Positions 7,356-14,361 of a DNA stretch of 39,816 bases are shown here, in pieces (the first letter of the stretch is position 1; every line of letters starts with the position of its first letter). The position numbers and the translations under genes are program-made. This DNA is from Candidatus Poribacteria bacterium (lineage in GTDB: Bacteria; Poribacteria; WGA-4E; WGA-3G). The notes under the pieces were generated by a model. The model saw nothing but the letters and a program-made list of their open reading frames with translations. It did no database searches and was not told the DNA's origin. The DNA lies in contig JAJDTM010000054.1 of the NCBI GenBank assembly GCA_022827185.1, positions 1 through 39,816 of the forward strand. Reading direction: 5' to 3'.

Positions 7356-8164
7356 TCCCCTGTTTCCCAATCTTTATGCCAGACGAGTGTATTCTGAACA
7401 TTATTGTCAAGCACGTCACCAATTTCGAGTGTGTTGAAATAGTCTTCGGGTAGGATGTTTCGTTTGCCGTTGAAGGTGCATCCGTCAGGCATAAAGCCGC
7501 ACGTCATCGCTCGGCGATGGGAAAAAGTCATGTTCGCGCCTGCGCCGTGTGCTGTTAGTCCGTTGTGCCAGACCATCGAGCCTGCTGGACAGGGCGCAGA
7601 GTGCGGTTCAAGCGCTTTCCATTCTGGATACACATTGAAGAGTGCCCCGATGTTTTCGCCGATGCCGACATTATCAAATCGGGCAGTTTTGTGGGTACTG
7701 GGCAGATACCACATACAACCGTTCGCCAACGTAGCGTCATCTAATGCGACCCAGAACGAAACCGCATCTCGTGAATCGAATGACCAGTAGGGGACATCGA
7801 GGTGCCATGCAGTCGGATTCCCGGATGGCGGCTTAATCAGTGCCTGATCGTGCCAGATCCGCATTCCATCAGTCCCTGCGAGCAGTGTTGCCATCTTCCC
7901 GATTTTTGGATCGTGTACCAGTTTCCGCATGCCTGTGTGTGAATCTGCTAAACGCAGACATTGTGTAAAGACCCGTGCATAAAAGTTAGACGGATCCAAC
8001 TGGTTGGTCATGTGTTCAACGGAGGTACCGAGGCGTTCCTCAACGGATTCATCGGTGCATCGTCGCCATTCTTCGAGTTCATCGGCATCAAGGAAGTTCT
8101 CAATGACGAGAAACCCGTTTTCTTGGTAAAAATCTATCTGTTCTGTGGTGAGTTCGTGTCGCAT
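7352..8164 (-). CDS. Phytanoyl-CoA dioxygenase (PhyH) family Fe(II)/2-oxoglutarate oxygenase
   Basis: This 270-residue protein has the PhyH layout: an N-terminal FYQENGFLVIENFLDADEL segment, then the iron triad in HLD (H121, D123) and H206 in LTAHGAGAN, with a 2-oxoglutarate-binding arginine at R217 or R218. Conserved flanks WVALDDATLANGCMWYLPSTH lie between. Members hydroxylate diverse small molecules; the substrate here cannot be read from sequence. The start ATG at 8164 follows AAAGGAG by 10 bases. It is followed, in the same direction, by the sulfatase-fold gene, so the two may act on the same compound (inference). A second, distantly related PhyH protein is at 17787-18707. Confidence 0.9.
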   Translation of the reverse strand: MRHELTTEQIDFYQENGFLVIENFLDADELEEWRRCTDESVEERLGTSVEHMTNQLDPSNFYARVFTQCLRLADSHTGMRKLVHDPKIGKMATLLAGTDGMRIWHDQALIKPPSGNPTAWHLDVPYWSFDSRDAVSFWVALDDATLANGCMWYLPSTHKTARFDNVGIGENIGALFNVYPEWKALEPHSAPCPAGSMVWHNGLTAHGAGANMTFSHRRAMTCGFMPDGCTFNGKRNILPEDYFNTLEIGDVLDNNVQNTLVWHKDWETGE

Positions 8165-8267
8165 TTTCCAGAGACTCCTTTAGTTCTTCTGACTGAGGGT
8201 TTACAAGCACCCTTTACAAAATTGTATCATAGAAGCGACAAATAGACAAGGGAATAGTTGTCAGTAC

Positions 8268-8398
8268 CAGAGCCATTCAATTTTAAGAAATTATTGGGTT
8301 TCACGTCTTTTTTTAAGGATCCGGTTCGGTTAGGAAACCGAACCTACCGGGCCTGGGGGTGAAATCTCAATTGAAAGATGGACAATTGAATGACTCTG
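8268..8398. mobile_element. MITE with 15-bp terminal inverted repeats and 9-bp target duplication
   Basis: The ends CAGAGCCATTCAATT and CAATTGAATGACTCTG are inverted with one mismatch. TGTCAGTAC flanks it on both sides (the left copy, 8259-8267, differs from the fuller form by no base; right copy 8399-8407), as a target-site duplication should. It carries no gene. Its centre holds one copy of the GGTTCGGTT hairpin (8321-8350), which may be a later arrival. Confidence 0.75.
8321..8350. repeat. GGTTCGGTT hairpin repeat, intact form
   Basis: Arms GGTTCGGTT and AACCGAACC enclose the short loop AGGA, with outer CCGG pairs. Other intact copies are at 26497-26526, 29046-29075, 32114-32143 and 37470-37499. 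Expanded copies are at 32158-32215, 37561-37747 and 37766-37863. Confidence 0.85.
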
Positions 8399-8624
8399 TG
8401 TCAGTACGGCGAGTACGCCTTTCAGTTATCAGTTATCAGTTAAAGAAGTCTGTAAAGTGTTCTAAAGTTTCAAAGTGTTCTAAAGTTGGTAAGAGACCTC
8501 TTTCAACTTCCTACGCTTTAGCTACACTTCACAACTTGCCAACTTTCTCGTCTTTAGCACACTTCACAACTTTCTTACTGACCACTCTCACTGCAAGGCA
8601 AACTAATAACTATAAAAAATTATG

Positions 8625-8654
8625 TTGAATTGTGGTATGCGATTGTGATATAAT
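8625..8654 (+). promoter_or_regulatory. Sigma-70-type promoter for the SufR-like regulator
   Basis: TTGAAT at 8625-8630 and TATAAT at 8649-8654 are separated by 18 bases, about 60 bases upstream of the GTG start. The -10 box is a perfect consensus. It is the only good promoter seen before the gene. Confidence 0.65.
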
Positions 8655-8675
8655 GTTTTTAGAGGTTATAAAAAC
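8655..8675. promoter_or_regulatory. Candidate operator: GTTTTTA / TAAAAAC inverted repeat
   Basis: Two 7-base arms separated by seven bases lie directly after the -10 box, where a bound dimer would block transcription. As the gene encodes a winged-helix regulator, autoregulation is plausible. Arms are AT-rich, so chance is possible. Confidence 0.4.
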
Positions 8676-8715
8676 GTAGCGTATTGTTGTGAGTCCATAT
8701 TATTGAGGTAATCCT

Positions 8716-9348
8716 GTGAATTGTGAAATGAGCGAAACCCGAATGCGAATCCTGCAACTGCTGAAGATGCGTGCTGGTATGACTGTCGGTCAACTGACAG
8801 AGGCGTTGCATATCAGCCAGATGGGGGTCCGACAACATCTCGCCATCCTTGAAGCAGAGGGATTGATTGAATACTACCGAGAGAAGCAGGGACGTGGTCG
8901 TCCGCGTCACATTTATCAATTAACGGATGAAGCGAACAGTCTCTTCCCGACAACTTATGCTAATTTTGCTGTTGGACTGATGCATGAGGTGGCAAAATTT
9001 AATGGTCCTGGTTTCATCAATAAAATTTTCCGTGGACGGATGGAGTCGCAGCTGGAAACGTATCAACAACGGCTTGCGGGTAAAGCACTCCGTGAACGGA
9101 TCGAAGAGCTTGCGCGAATTCGTGATGAAGAGGGATACATGGCACGTTTTGAAGAGGCTGAGGACGATTACATTTTAACTGAACATAACTGCCCGATCGC
9201 GGTAATTGCGCAAGAATATCCACGCGTATGCGAGATTGAATTAGCACTTTTCCGGCAATCCTTAGGTGCAAAGGTCGTTCGCGAAGAACATCTGATGCAA
9301 GGCAGCCACAAATGTTGTTACCGGATTCCGAAGACGAAAGAAAAATAA
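8716..9348 (+). CDS. SufR-like winged-helix regulator with conserved cysteines
   Basis: This 210-residue protein has an N-terminal winged helix (about residues 8-70, including MTVGQLTEALHISQMGVRQH and the RGRPRHIYQLT wing), as in ArsR/DeoR-type and SufR regulators. The C-terminal half holds cysteines at 159, 172, 200 and 201 (context EHNCP, RVCE, HKCCY). This arrangement matches SufR-type proteins that bind an iron-sulfur cluster and repress Fe-S assembly genes. No suf genes are in the window, but the next gene encodes a protein with four Fe-S-type motifs. GTG at 8716 is chosen because GAGG lies seven bases upstream; ATG at 8728 is an alternative. A perfect 13-bp hairpin follows the gene. Family call is good; the regulated genes are inferred. 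Confidence 0.83.
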   Translation: MNCEMSETRMRILQLLKMRAGMTVGQLTEALHISQMGVRQHLAILEAEGLIEYYREKQGRGRPRHIYQLTDEANSLFPTTYANFAVGLMHEVAKFNGPGFINKIFRGRMESQLETYQQRLAGKALRERIEELARIRDEEGYMARFEEAEDDYILTEHNCPIAVIAQEYPRVCEIELALFRQSLGAKVVREEHLMQGSHKCCYRIPKTKEK

Positions 9349-9357
9349 TAACGCACT

Positions 9358-9384
9358 GCAGGCGGGGTTTGAAACCCCGCCTGC
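9358..9384. terminator. Perfect 13-bp GC-rich hairpin after the SufR-like gene
   Basis: Arms GCAGGCGGGGTTT and AAACCCCGCCTGC enclose a single G. There is no T-run, so it may be a repeat rather than a classical terminator. The same hairpin, with one base pair changed, surrounds the palindromic element at 10781-10934. Confidence 0.55.
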
Positions 9385-9422
9385 GGTAAGTCTACTACGA
9401 CTTTCAGGGATAAAATCTAAAA

Positions 9423-10013
9423 ATGTCGGATCAAACAGGGCGGCGTGGCTTTTTTAAGGAAGCCTTAAGCCAAATCATTCAGCCTGTCGCCGAACTTCTT
9501 GATGACAGGATAGGTGAACATTTGCCAGTTGAGGCACCAAGCGAGCGTGTGCTCTTACGACCGCCGGGCGCGTTGCCGGAAGCAGAATTCTTGGAGAAAT
9601 GCCATCGGTGTGGGAACTGCGTCAAGAACTGCCCCGCGAATGCAATTATCCCTTTAGAAAGTACACGCGCCGACCTTAACAATACACCTTACATTGATCC
9701 TGATGCGCAACCGTGCGTTATCTGTGACTCGTTGGCATGCATGTACGTCTGTCCGAGCGGTGCTTTGCAAACCGTTTATGCAGAAGACATTAGAATGGGT
9801 TTAGCGGTTTTCAACGCTGAAACCTGTCTCCGTACGAAAGAAATTACTTGTACTTATTGCGTTGATACGTGTCCTATTGGAGATGATGCGATTCACCTCA
9901 CAGCAGAAGGTGTTGTAGAGGTGGTTGATGCTGGCTGTACCGGATGTGGTGTCTGCCAGTATGCCTGCCCGACTTCACCGAAGTCAATAGTCATTGAACA
10001 CCGTGTCGCCTAA
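9423..10013 (+). CDS. NapG/MauM-like ferredoxin with four 4Fe-4S motifs
   Basis: This 196-residue protein contains four cysteine sets: C60/63/66/70, C98/101/106/110, C135/143/146/150 and C172/175/178/182. Each ends in CP, consistent with four 4Fe-4S clusters in a NapG/MauM-type electron-transfer polyferredoxin. Spacing in the second and third sets is irregular, as in that family. The N terminus (TGRRGFFKEALS) resembles a degenerate twin-arginine region (RRGFF), but no clear hydrophobic stretch follows, so export is doubtful. The partner enzyme is not in the window. It follows the SufR-like regulator by 74 bases and could be under its control. It ends shortly before the DUF4381-like gene. ATG at 9423 gives the expected length. 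Confidence 0.88.
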   Translation: MSDQTGRRGFFKEALSQIIQPVAELLDDRIGEHLPVEAPSERVLLRPPGALPEAEFLEKCHRCGNCVKNCPANAIIPLESTRADLNNTPYIDPDAQPCVICDSLACMYVCPSGALQTVYAEDIRMGLAVFNAETCLRTKEITCTYCVDTCPIGDDAIHLTAEGVVEVVDAGCTGCGVCQYACPTSPKSIVIEHRVA

Positions 10014-10072
10014 AGTATCGCTCACGGATTTTGGAATACTTGGATTGTAATTCGCACCTTTTCGCGAGAGAT

Positions 10073-10642
10073 ATGTCTGTACTTACACAAATTCTTATGC
10101 AGGGTGCTGTGGACGGACAGCGTCTACGCGATATTAAACCGCCACTGGAGGTGCCACAAAACCTATTCCCCTACTTTATCGGTGGTGTGGCGATACTCGG
10201 CTTTATAATCGCTTCAATATGGTACTGGATTCAAAAACGCCGTCAAACTTTACCGATCCCTGTAACACCAGAAGCCGATATACCCTTAGCACACGAGGTG
10301 GCGTATGAACAGTTAGCGGCAATCGAGGCTTCGGATTGGCTCACACGTGGCGACCTGGAGATGTATCATACCCAAATTGCTTACGTTCTCCGCGAATACA
10401 TTGCGGCGCGGTATCGAATCCCCGCACTGGAATTAACAACAACGGCGTTGTTTTACGCGATGTTGAACGCAGAGATCGGTAAGCCTTACGTTGCGCGTGT
10501 CCGGGAGTTACTCGCTAATTGTGATAAGGTAAAGTTTGCGACCTATCAACCTGAAGTTTCCGAAGCATCTACTCGGATAGCCGACGCGCGCTGGATTGTT
10601 GACGAGACAAAGTCTCTTGAGCCGTTAAAAAACTTGACATAA
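10073..10642 (+). CDS. DUF4381-like membrane protein of Bat-type clusters
   Basis: This 189-residue protein has one membrane span (about residues 31-51, FPYFIGGVAILGFIIASIWYW). A cytoplasmic domain follows with the pattern of DUF4381-type proteins: EVAYEQLAAIEAS, YHTQIAYVLREYIAARYRIPALELTTTAL and CDKVKFATYQPE. Such proteins usually accompany MoxR, DUF58 and von Willebrand A proteins in BatA-type clusters, and DUF58 and BatA-like genes indeed follow at 14362 and 15501. No MoxR ATPase gene is in the window. The frame is open from a TTG at 10031, but ATG at 10073 gives a normal beginning (MSVLTQILMQ) after GAGAG and is preferred. A promoter-like sequence lies over its last codons. Confidence 0.72.
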   Translation: MSVLTQILMQGAVDGQRLRDIKPPLEVPQNLFPYFIGGVAILGFIIASIWYWIQKRRQTLPIPVTPEADIPLAHEVAYEQLAAIEASDWLTRGDLEMYHTQIAYVLREYIAARYRIPALELTTTALFYAMLNAEIGKPYVARVRELLANCDKVKFATYQPEVSEASTRIADARWIVDETKSLEPLKNLT

Positions 10643-10663
10643 TTCAAAAAAATATAGTATGAT
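10634..10663 (+). promoter_or_regulatory. Strong sigma-70-type promoter overlapping the end of the DUF4381-like gene
   Basis: TTGACA at 10634-10639 and TATGAT at 10658-10663 are spaced 18 bases apart, reading toward the Rsb genes. The first downstream gene starts about 400 bases away, beyond the palindromic element, so the leader would include that hairpin. Confidence 0.6.
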
Positions 10664-10780
10664 ATTTAATCAAGTTTGAGCGGATGCTGAATTTGTGGAA
10701 AACGCGAACTTGCGTGCCTGAATTTCATCGGTTTTCTATTATTATTATTATAAATTATATAGGACTTACGCAGCCCCCTC

Positions 10781-10934
10781 GCAGTCGGGGTTTCATGAGG
10801 ATTAATTTATTAAATCGGTAATGTCGGAACGTGCGATGAATCGCACTACTACGAGCCCACCCGTTTGTAGTAGGGCAATTCATTGCCCGTCAATTACCGA
10901 AATATTTTCTTAAACTTCATCAAACCCCGACTGC
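10781..10934. repeat. Large palindromic element, copy 2, inside a GCAG..GGGGTTT hairpin
   Basis: The element itself is 10795-10920 (126 bp), with ends ATGAGG and CTTCAT and the same internal hairpins as the copy at 1674. Its GGGCAATTC/ATTGCCC loop lacks the 30-bp module, showing the uninterrupted form of that loop. It is flanked by perfect 13-bp arms GCAGTCGGGGTTT (10781-10793) and AAACCCCGACTGC (10922-10934). The uninterrupted version of those arms is at 9358-9384. The rest of 10643-11068 holds no gene. Confidence 0.85.
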
Positions 10935-11068
10935 AGTGCGTCATACGTTCTCATTATCATGGAAAACTGCGTCTGTTCTCGTTAGATTGATGGGTTTGGC
11001 AAAGGGCAAGTTAGAGATATATAACTCGCAATTGTAACTACAATCCATAGCAAGGAGGGAAAAATAGC

Positions 11069-11500
11069 GTGTCAGATCAACACAAAGTACTCCTCACTAT
11101 ACCTATGTATCCTGATATGGAACTTGCCGCAGCGAAAACTGGCTCTGTTCTTGCTGAATTGAAGGACTTCAATGAGGAGGCAGTTGAAGAGATTCAGCTG
11201 GCAATCATTGAAACATGTATCAACGCTTCTGAACACAGCCAAAGCGAAGATAAGGAAGTACATATTCAGTTCTTAGTGACGGACGATCAGTTGCAGGTCA
11301 AAATTACTGACCGAGGGGTCGGTATAACTGCGGATACACTTGACGGGACCCGCTTACTCGGTAGCCCAGGGATACACCCGGATCTACGTAAGCGCGGGAG
11401 AGGCTTACAAATCATTAAAGCCCTAATGGATGAGGTGATGATAGAAAGCAGCCCTAACGGTACGACCGTTAGTTTCATAAAAAAGAAGACTGCCGAATAG
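11069..11500 (+). CDS. RsbW-like anti-sigma factor / serine kinase (HATPase_c_2)
   Basis: This 143-residue GHKL ATPase domain protein has the N box IIETCINASEHSQ (about residues 47-59), the G1 box DRGVGI, and the G2 box RGRGLQIIKALMDEV near the end. Proteins of this type bind a sigma factor or another target and phosphorylate an anti-anti-sigma STAS protein. GTG at 11069 is chosen because AAGGAGG lies 10 bases upstream. The next genes encode a STAS protein and a PP2C phosphatase, completing a partner-switching set. No sigma-B-type gene is adjacent, so the output may be a sigma factor elsewhere or a non-transcriptional target. Confidence 0.88.
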   Translation: MSDQHKVLLTIPMYPDMELAAAKTGSVLAELKDFNEEAVEEIQLAIIETCINASEHSQSEDKEVHIQFLVTDDQLQVKITDRGVGITADTLDGTRLLGSPGIHPDLRKRGRGLQIIKALMDEVMIESSPNGTTVSFIKKKTAE

Positions 11501-11611
11501 GGTGGTGTGTCGTTTTCACTATGTGGCCAACACAATTTTGAACCTTTCGCAGATAATCCACAAATCTGTATCCAAATGTGTTGTTAAACGACATATTTCT
11601 CTAATATATCA

Positions 11612-11738
11612 CCCTTAATTAGTTATTGGTTATTGGTTATTGGTTATAAGTTAAGAAACAGCTTGTGGCGGTTATAGATCATGCAAATACCACAGCAACC
11701 CTCTTTAACTAAAAACTTATAACTATTTCGTTTTAGCG
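11612..11738. repeat. Heptad inverted-repeat intergenic element
   Basis: ATTGGTTATTGGTTATTGG and TTATAAGTTAAG on the left are answered by TTAACTAAAAACTTATAACT on the right. The core begins GCTTGTGGCGGTTATAG, related to the CTCTTGTGGTGTTC cores at 17640 and 20451. Confidence 0.7.
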
Positions 11739-11781
11739 GCGACTTGCAAGTCCATATTAAGAACTTAAGGAGGTAAACGGT

Positions 11782-12126
11782 TTGTTGAACAAATTTGATA
11801 TTCAAATTCGCGAGGCGCAAGAGCACGCGGTAATTGAGACAACAGGATACCTGAATGATGCCCTTGGAGAACAGCTCTCCGAGAAGGCACAGGAACTCAT
11901 TCAGGGCGGTTGTGTCCAACTTGTAATTAATCTTGAAAAAACAACGCTCATTAACAGTATTGGTATATCTATACTCATTGAAATTATAGAGTCACTTGAA
12001 GAACGTGAAGGCACCTTAAATTTCTGTGGATTGTCCCCTACGCAAGAACGGACCTTTCGCATGATGGCGATTGCTAAATACGCTGGCATCTTCCCAGACG
12101 AAGAATCTGCTGTTGCGAATCTATGA
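11782..12126 (+). CDS. RsbV-like anti-anti-sigma factor (STAS domain)
   Basis: This 114-residue single STAS domain protein has the pattern LVINLEKTTLINSIGISILI around the usual phosphorylation site. Aligned with SpoIIAA/RsbV (which carry D-S-S/T-G), the acceptor serine would be S59. The preceding acidic residue is replaced by N58 and the following one by I60. The protein should bind the RsbW-like kinase when unphosphorylated and be released on phosphorylation. TTG at 11782 is chosen since AAGGAGGT lies seven bases upstream, an unusually strong site compensating for a weak start codon. It sits between the kinase and the phosphatase genes, separated from each by a heptad repeat element. Confidence 0.88.
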   Translation: MLNKFDIQIREAQEHAVIETTGYLNDALGEQLSEKAQELIQGGCVQLVINLEKTTLINSIGISILIEIIESLEEREGTLNFCGLSPTQERTFRMMAIAKYAGIFPDEESAVANL

Positions 12127-12265
12127 AAATAGTTGTTAGTTTTTAGTTATAAGTTTTTAGTTAAGAGGTTTTGATTGTCCAATATCTTTTGGTAACCGTC
12201 AGTACTTCAATTGCGTAACGACAACATCGGAAACCAAACTTATAACTTATAACCATTTCAAAATA
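12123..12265. repeat. Heptad inverted-repeat intergenic element with AATTG core
   Basis: TTAGTTATAAGTTTTTAG on the left is answered by AAACTTATAACTTATAACC on the right. The core (GGTAACCGTCAGTACTTCAA and onward) is homologous, in inverted orientation, to the core at 18960-19010. The left arm overlaps the stop of the RsbV-like gene. Confidence 0.7.
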
Positions 12266-12297
12266 AAAATTAGAAACTTACTTTTGGATACAACATT

Positions 12298-14220
12298 ATG
12301 AAAGACCCGAGCAAGCCTTTAGGAGATAGTTTGGGAACCCATAAAACGCAAAATACTGCAGAACAGACGATGGAGCGGCTCATTTTCAGCCTATCCGAGT
12401 TGGAGCATTTGGGGCAGACACTCATCTCCGGACACAGCAATTTCAATCATTCCAGCAAAACCTACCTCCGTATCACGCTCGGGACCTTGCAAATCAGGCG
12501 CGGGGCAATATTGCGTTACCACTCAACAGGGCAAAACCTTGATGTCGTTGCAGCGACCCCCGAAGAGGTGTTCTCTCCAATTTCTGTTGAAGCAGATGAA
12601 TTGGAGGCTTTATTGAAGCATTCATTCATCGATAACACTGACCCACCAAAATCTCTTAAACAATTCTTCGCTCGGAGTGCTAAACTTTCGGAGGCTATTG
12701 ATATACGTCTCTGGGTCCCACTGAAAATTCAAGATGAATTTCTGGGAATGATTGGGCTGGGCAAATTTTTAGCGAGGGACGCATTAGAAGCGTGGGAAAA
12801 GGAATTACTCACAACGCTGACCCACCAAATTTCGATTGCTATCGCCTATTCGCAGATGGTAGAGGGGATCCAGAGCGAAAAGTTTCGGTTGTTCATGCTC
12901 GCGGAGAGTGCCCCACAGATCTGTCAACTGCTACAACCTGAGGATGCTGCGGAACAGGTGGTACAACAAGCCGTTTCACTGCTTGACGCAAACGCTGGTG
13001 CGCTCATGCTCACGCACACTGAGCAGCAAGAACTCGAAATGCGCTACGCATTTCCAGAAACTTTGATCGAAAATACTGCATCACAAGACAACGGTAACGG
13101 ACTCGTTATTTCCTATGGTGAGGACACACCTGTGTCTGAAGAACCGACATCCGTAGATGTGTTAAAATCTGTTGTTAAAGAGGGGATCCCAGGGCACTGT
13201 CTCCCTAAATCCGATACCCTCTTCGGGGGCAAAAATTTAATGGCGGTTCCTATTCCCGGGCGCGATGGTGACATCTTAGGGGTCCTTATCGTTGGGGACA
13301 AAGAAGAACGCGGTGGCAGAATCACCCCCTTTACAGATGAAGATGTCGTCTTGCTTGACTCTTTTGCCAAACAGGCGGGGGTCGCAATTGAGAATGCACA
13401 ACTCCACCAGGAGGCACTTGAGGCGCGTCAGTTGCAGGCAGAAATGGAGGAGGCGCGCAAAATTCAGGTGAACCTCATTCCTGAGACATTGCCAGACATC
13501 CCCGGATACGAAGTGGCGGGGCATTATGAACCGCGTGGACCCGTCGGTGGCGACTATTATGATTGTCTCCCTTTATCTACCGGACATTGGGGACTCGCAA
13601 TTGCCGATGTTTCTGGGAAAGGGATGCAAGCGGCACTGCTCATGGCGACGCTCCGTGCGGGGCTTATCTCGGAATTGTCGCGTGCAGAAAGTATTGAGCA
13701 AGAGACGCTTAACCAGTCTTCCTTGTACACCGAAATCGCGAACATGGCGATGATACTGAACTCGCTCCTTTACGCCAGCGGTACAGAAGAGAAATATGCG
13801 ACCTTCTTCTACAGCCATCTTAACCCGGAAACAGATGTGCTCACGACGCTTAATGCGGGGCATAATCCACCGCTACTCATCAAAAAGGATGGCACTTACA
13901 AGTGGTTGGGTGAGGATGTTGGTGGTATTCCGCTCGGAATGTTTCCGAACGATATGGTTTCAAGCATTGCCGACTATGAAGCGGAACATGTCCAACTCGC
14001 CAGCGGTGATGTCGTCGTATATTATACGGATGGTGTTACAGAGACAGTCAACGTCGAAGACGACTATTACGAAGAAGAACGGCTCGTAGAGGCATCACAA
14101 GCGTGCAAGGATGAACCCGCCGAGGGTATCCGCAAGTACCTTCACAACGCAGTCATGGAATTTCAGGGAGAAGCGGATCAGTTCGACGATCTCACACTCC
14201 TTATTTTGAGGAAGCAGTAG
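12298..14220 (+). CDS. RsbU-like PP2C (SpoIIE-type) phosphatase with two GAF domains
   Basis: This 640-residue cytoplasmic protein has a GAF-like sensory region at about 30-190 and a second GAF domain at about 200-375 (QQAVSLLDANAGALML and LLDSFAKQAGVAIENAQLH mark its limits). A helical linker EARQLQAEMEEARKIQ is followed by a PP2C phosphatase domain (about 405-640). Metal-binding blocks are GPVGGDYYD, IADVSGKGMQAALLM, YTDGVTE and DQFDDLTLLIL. It should dephosphorylate the STAS protein in response to a signal sensed by the GAF domains; the ligand is unknown. The order RsbW, RsbV, RsbU forms a complete partner-switching module. ATG at 12298 fits the family; its ribosome-binding site is weak. 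Confidence 0.9.
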   Translation: MKDPSKPLGDSLGTHKTQNTAEQTMERLIFSLSELEHLGQTLISGHSNFNHSSKTYLRITLGTLQIRRGAILRYHSTGQNLDVVAATPEEVFSPISVEADELEALLKHSFIDNTDPPKSLKQFFARSAKLSEAIDIRLWVPLKIQDEFLGMIGLGKFLARDALEAWEKELLTTLTHQISIAIAYSQMVEGIQSEKFRLFMLAESAPQICQLLQPEDAAEQVVQQAVSLLDANAGALMLTHTEQQELEMRYAFPETLIENTASQDNGNGLVISYGEDTPVSEEPTSVDVLKSVVKEGIPGHCLPKSDTLFGGKNLMAVPIPGRDGDILGVLIVGDKEERGGRITPFTDEDVVLLDSFAKQAGVAIENAQLHQEALEARQLQAEMEEARKIQVNLIPETLPDIPGYEVAGHYEPRGPVGGDYYDCLPLSTGHWGLAIADVSGKGMQAALLMATLRAGLISELSRAESIEQETLNQSSLYTEIANMAMILNSLLYASGTEEKYATFFYSHLNPETDVLTTLNAGHNPPLLIKKDGTYKWLGEDVGGIPLGMFPNDMVSSIADYEAEHVQLASGDVVVYYTDGVTETVNVEDDYYEEERLVEASQACKDEPAEGIRKYLHNAVMEFQGEADQFDDLTLLILRKQ

Positions 14221-14345
14221 GGAATGGTTACCAGTAACCAGTTGCCAGTAACCAGTGAAGAAGTCTCTTTTATTGGCAACTGTAAACTGTTAACTGGAAA
14301 CTGAAAACCGCACAACCCCCCTAACCCCCCTTATCAGGGGGGAAT
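14218..14345. repeat. Heptad inverted-repeat element followed by a C/G hairpin
   Basis: GGTTACCAGTAACCAGTTGC on the left is answered by GTAAACTGTTAACTGGAAAC on the right. It is followed by the hairpin CCCCCC, loop TTATCA, GGGGGG (14326-14343), a form seen again near 32315-32328. It lies between the phosphatase and the DUF58 gene. Confidence 0.65.
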
Positions 14346-14361
14346 CTAAGAAGAGAGATGG

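Larger units (their letters stand above)
8251..8616. repeat. Heptad element interrupted by a MITE, upstream of the SufR-like gene
   Basis: The block starts with heptad-type sequence (TAGTTGTCAGTAC), is interrupted by the 131-bp MITE at 8268-8398, and resumes with TCAGTTATCAGTTATCAGTT (8413-8440). It then carries AAAGTGTTC/TAAAGTTTC units and, from about 8540, their complements, ending near AACTAATAACTATAAA. No gene is seen between 8165 and 8715. Confidence 0.7.

Noticed and set aside
8321..8350. Rho-independent terminator
   Set aside because: The hairpin occurs many times between genes of any orientation, lacks a T-run, and is better explained as a dispersed repeat.
10031..10072. TTG start for the DUF4381-like gene
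   Set aside because: ATG at 10073 is a better start codon, and the extra 14 residues show no family similarity.
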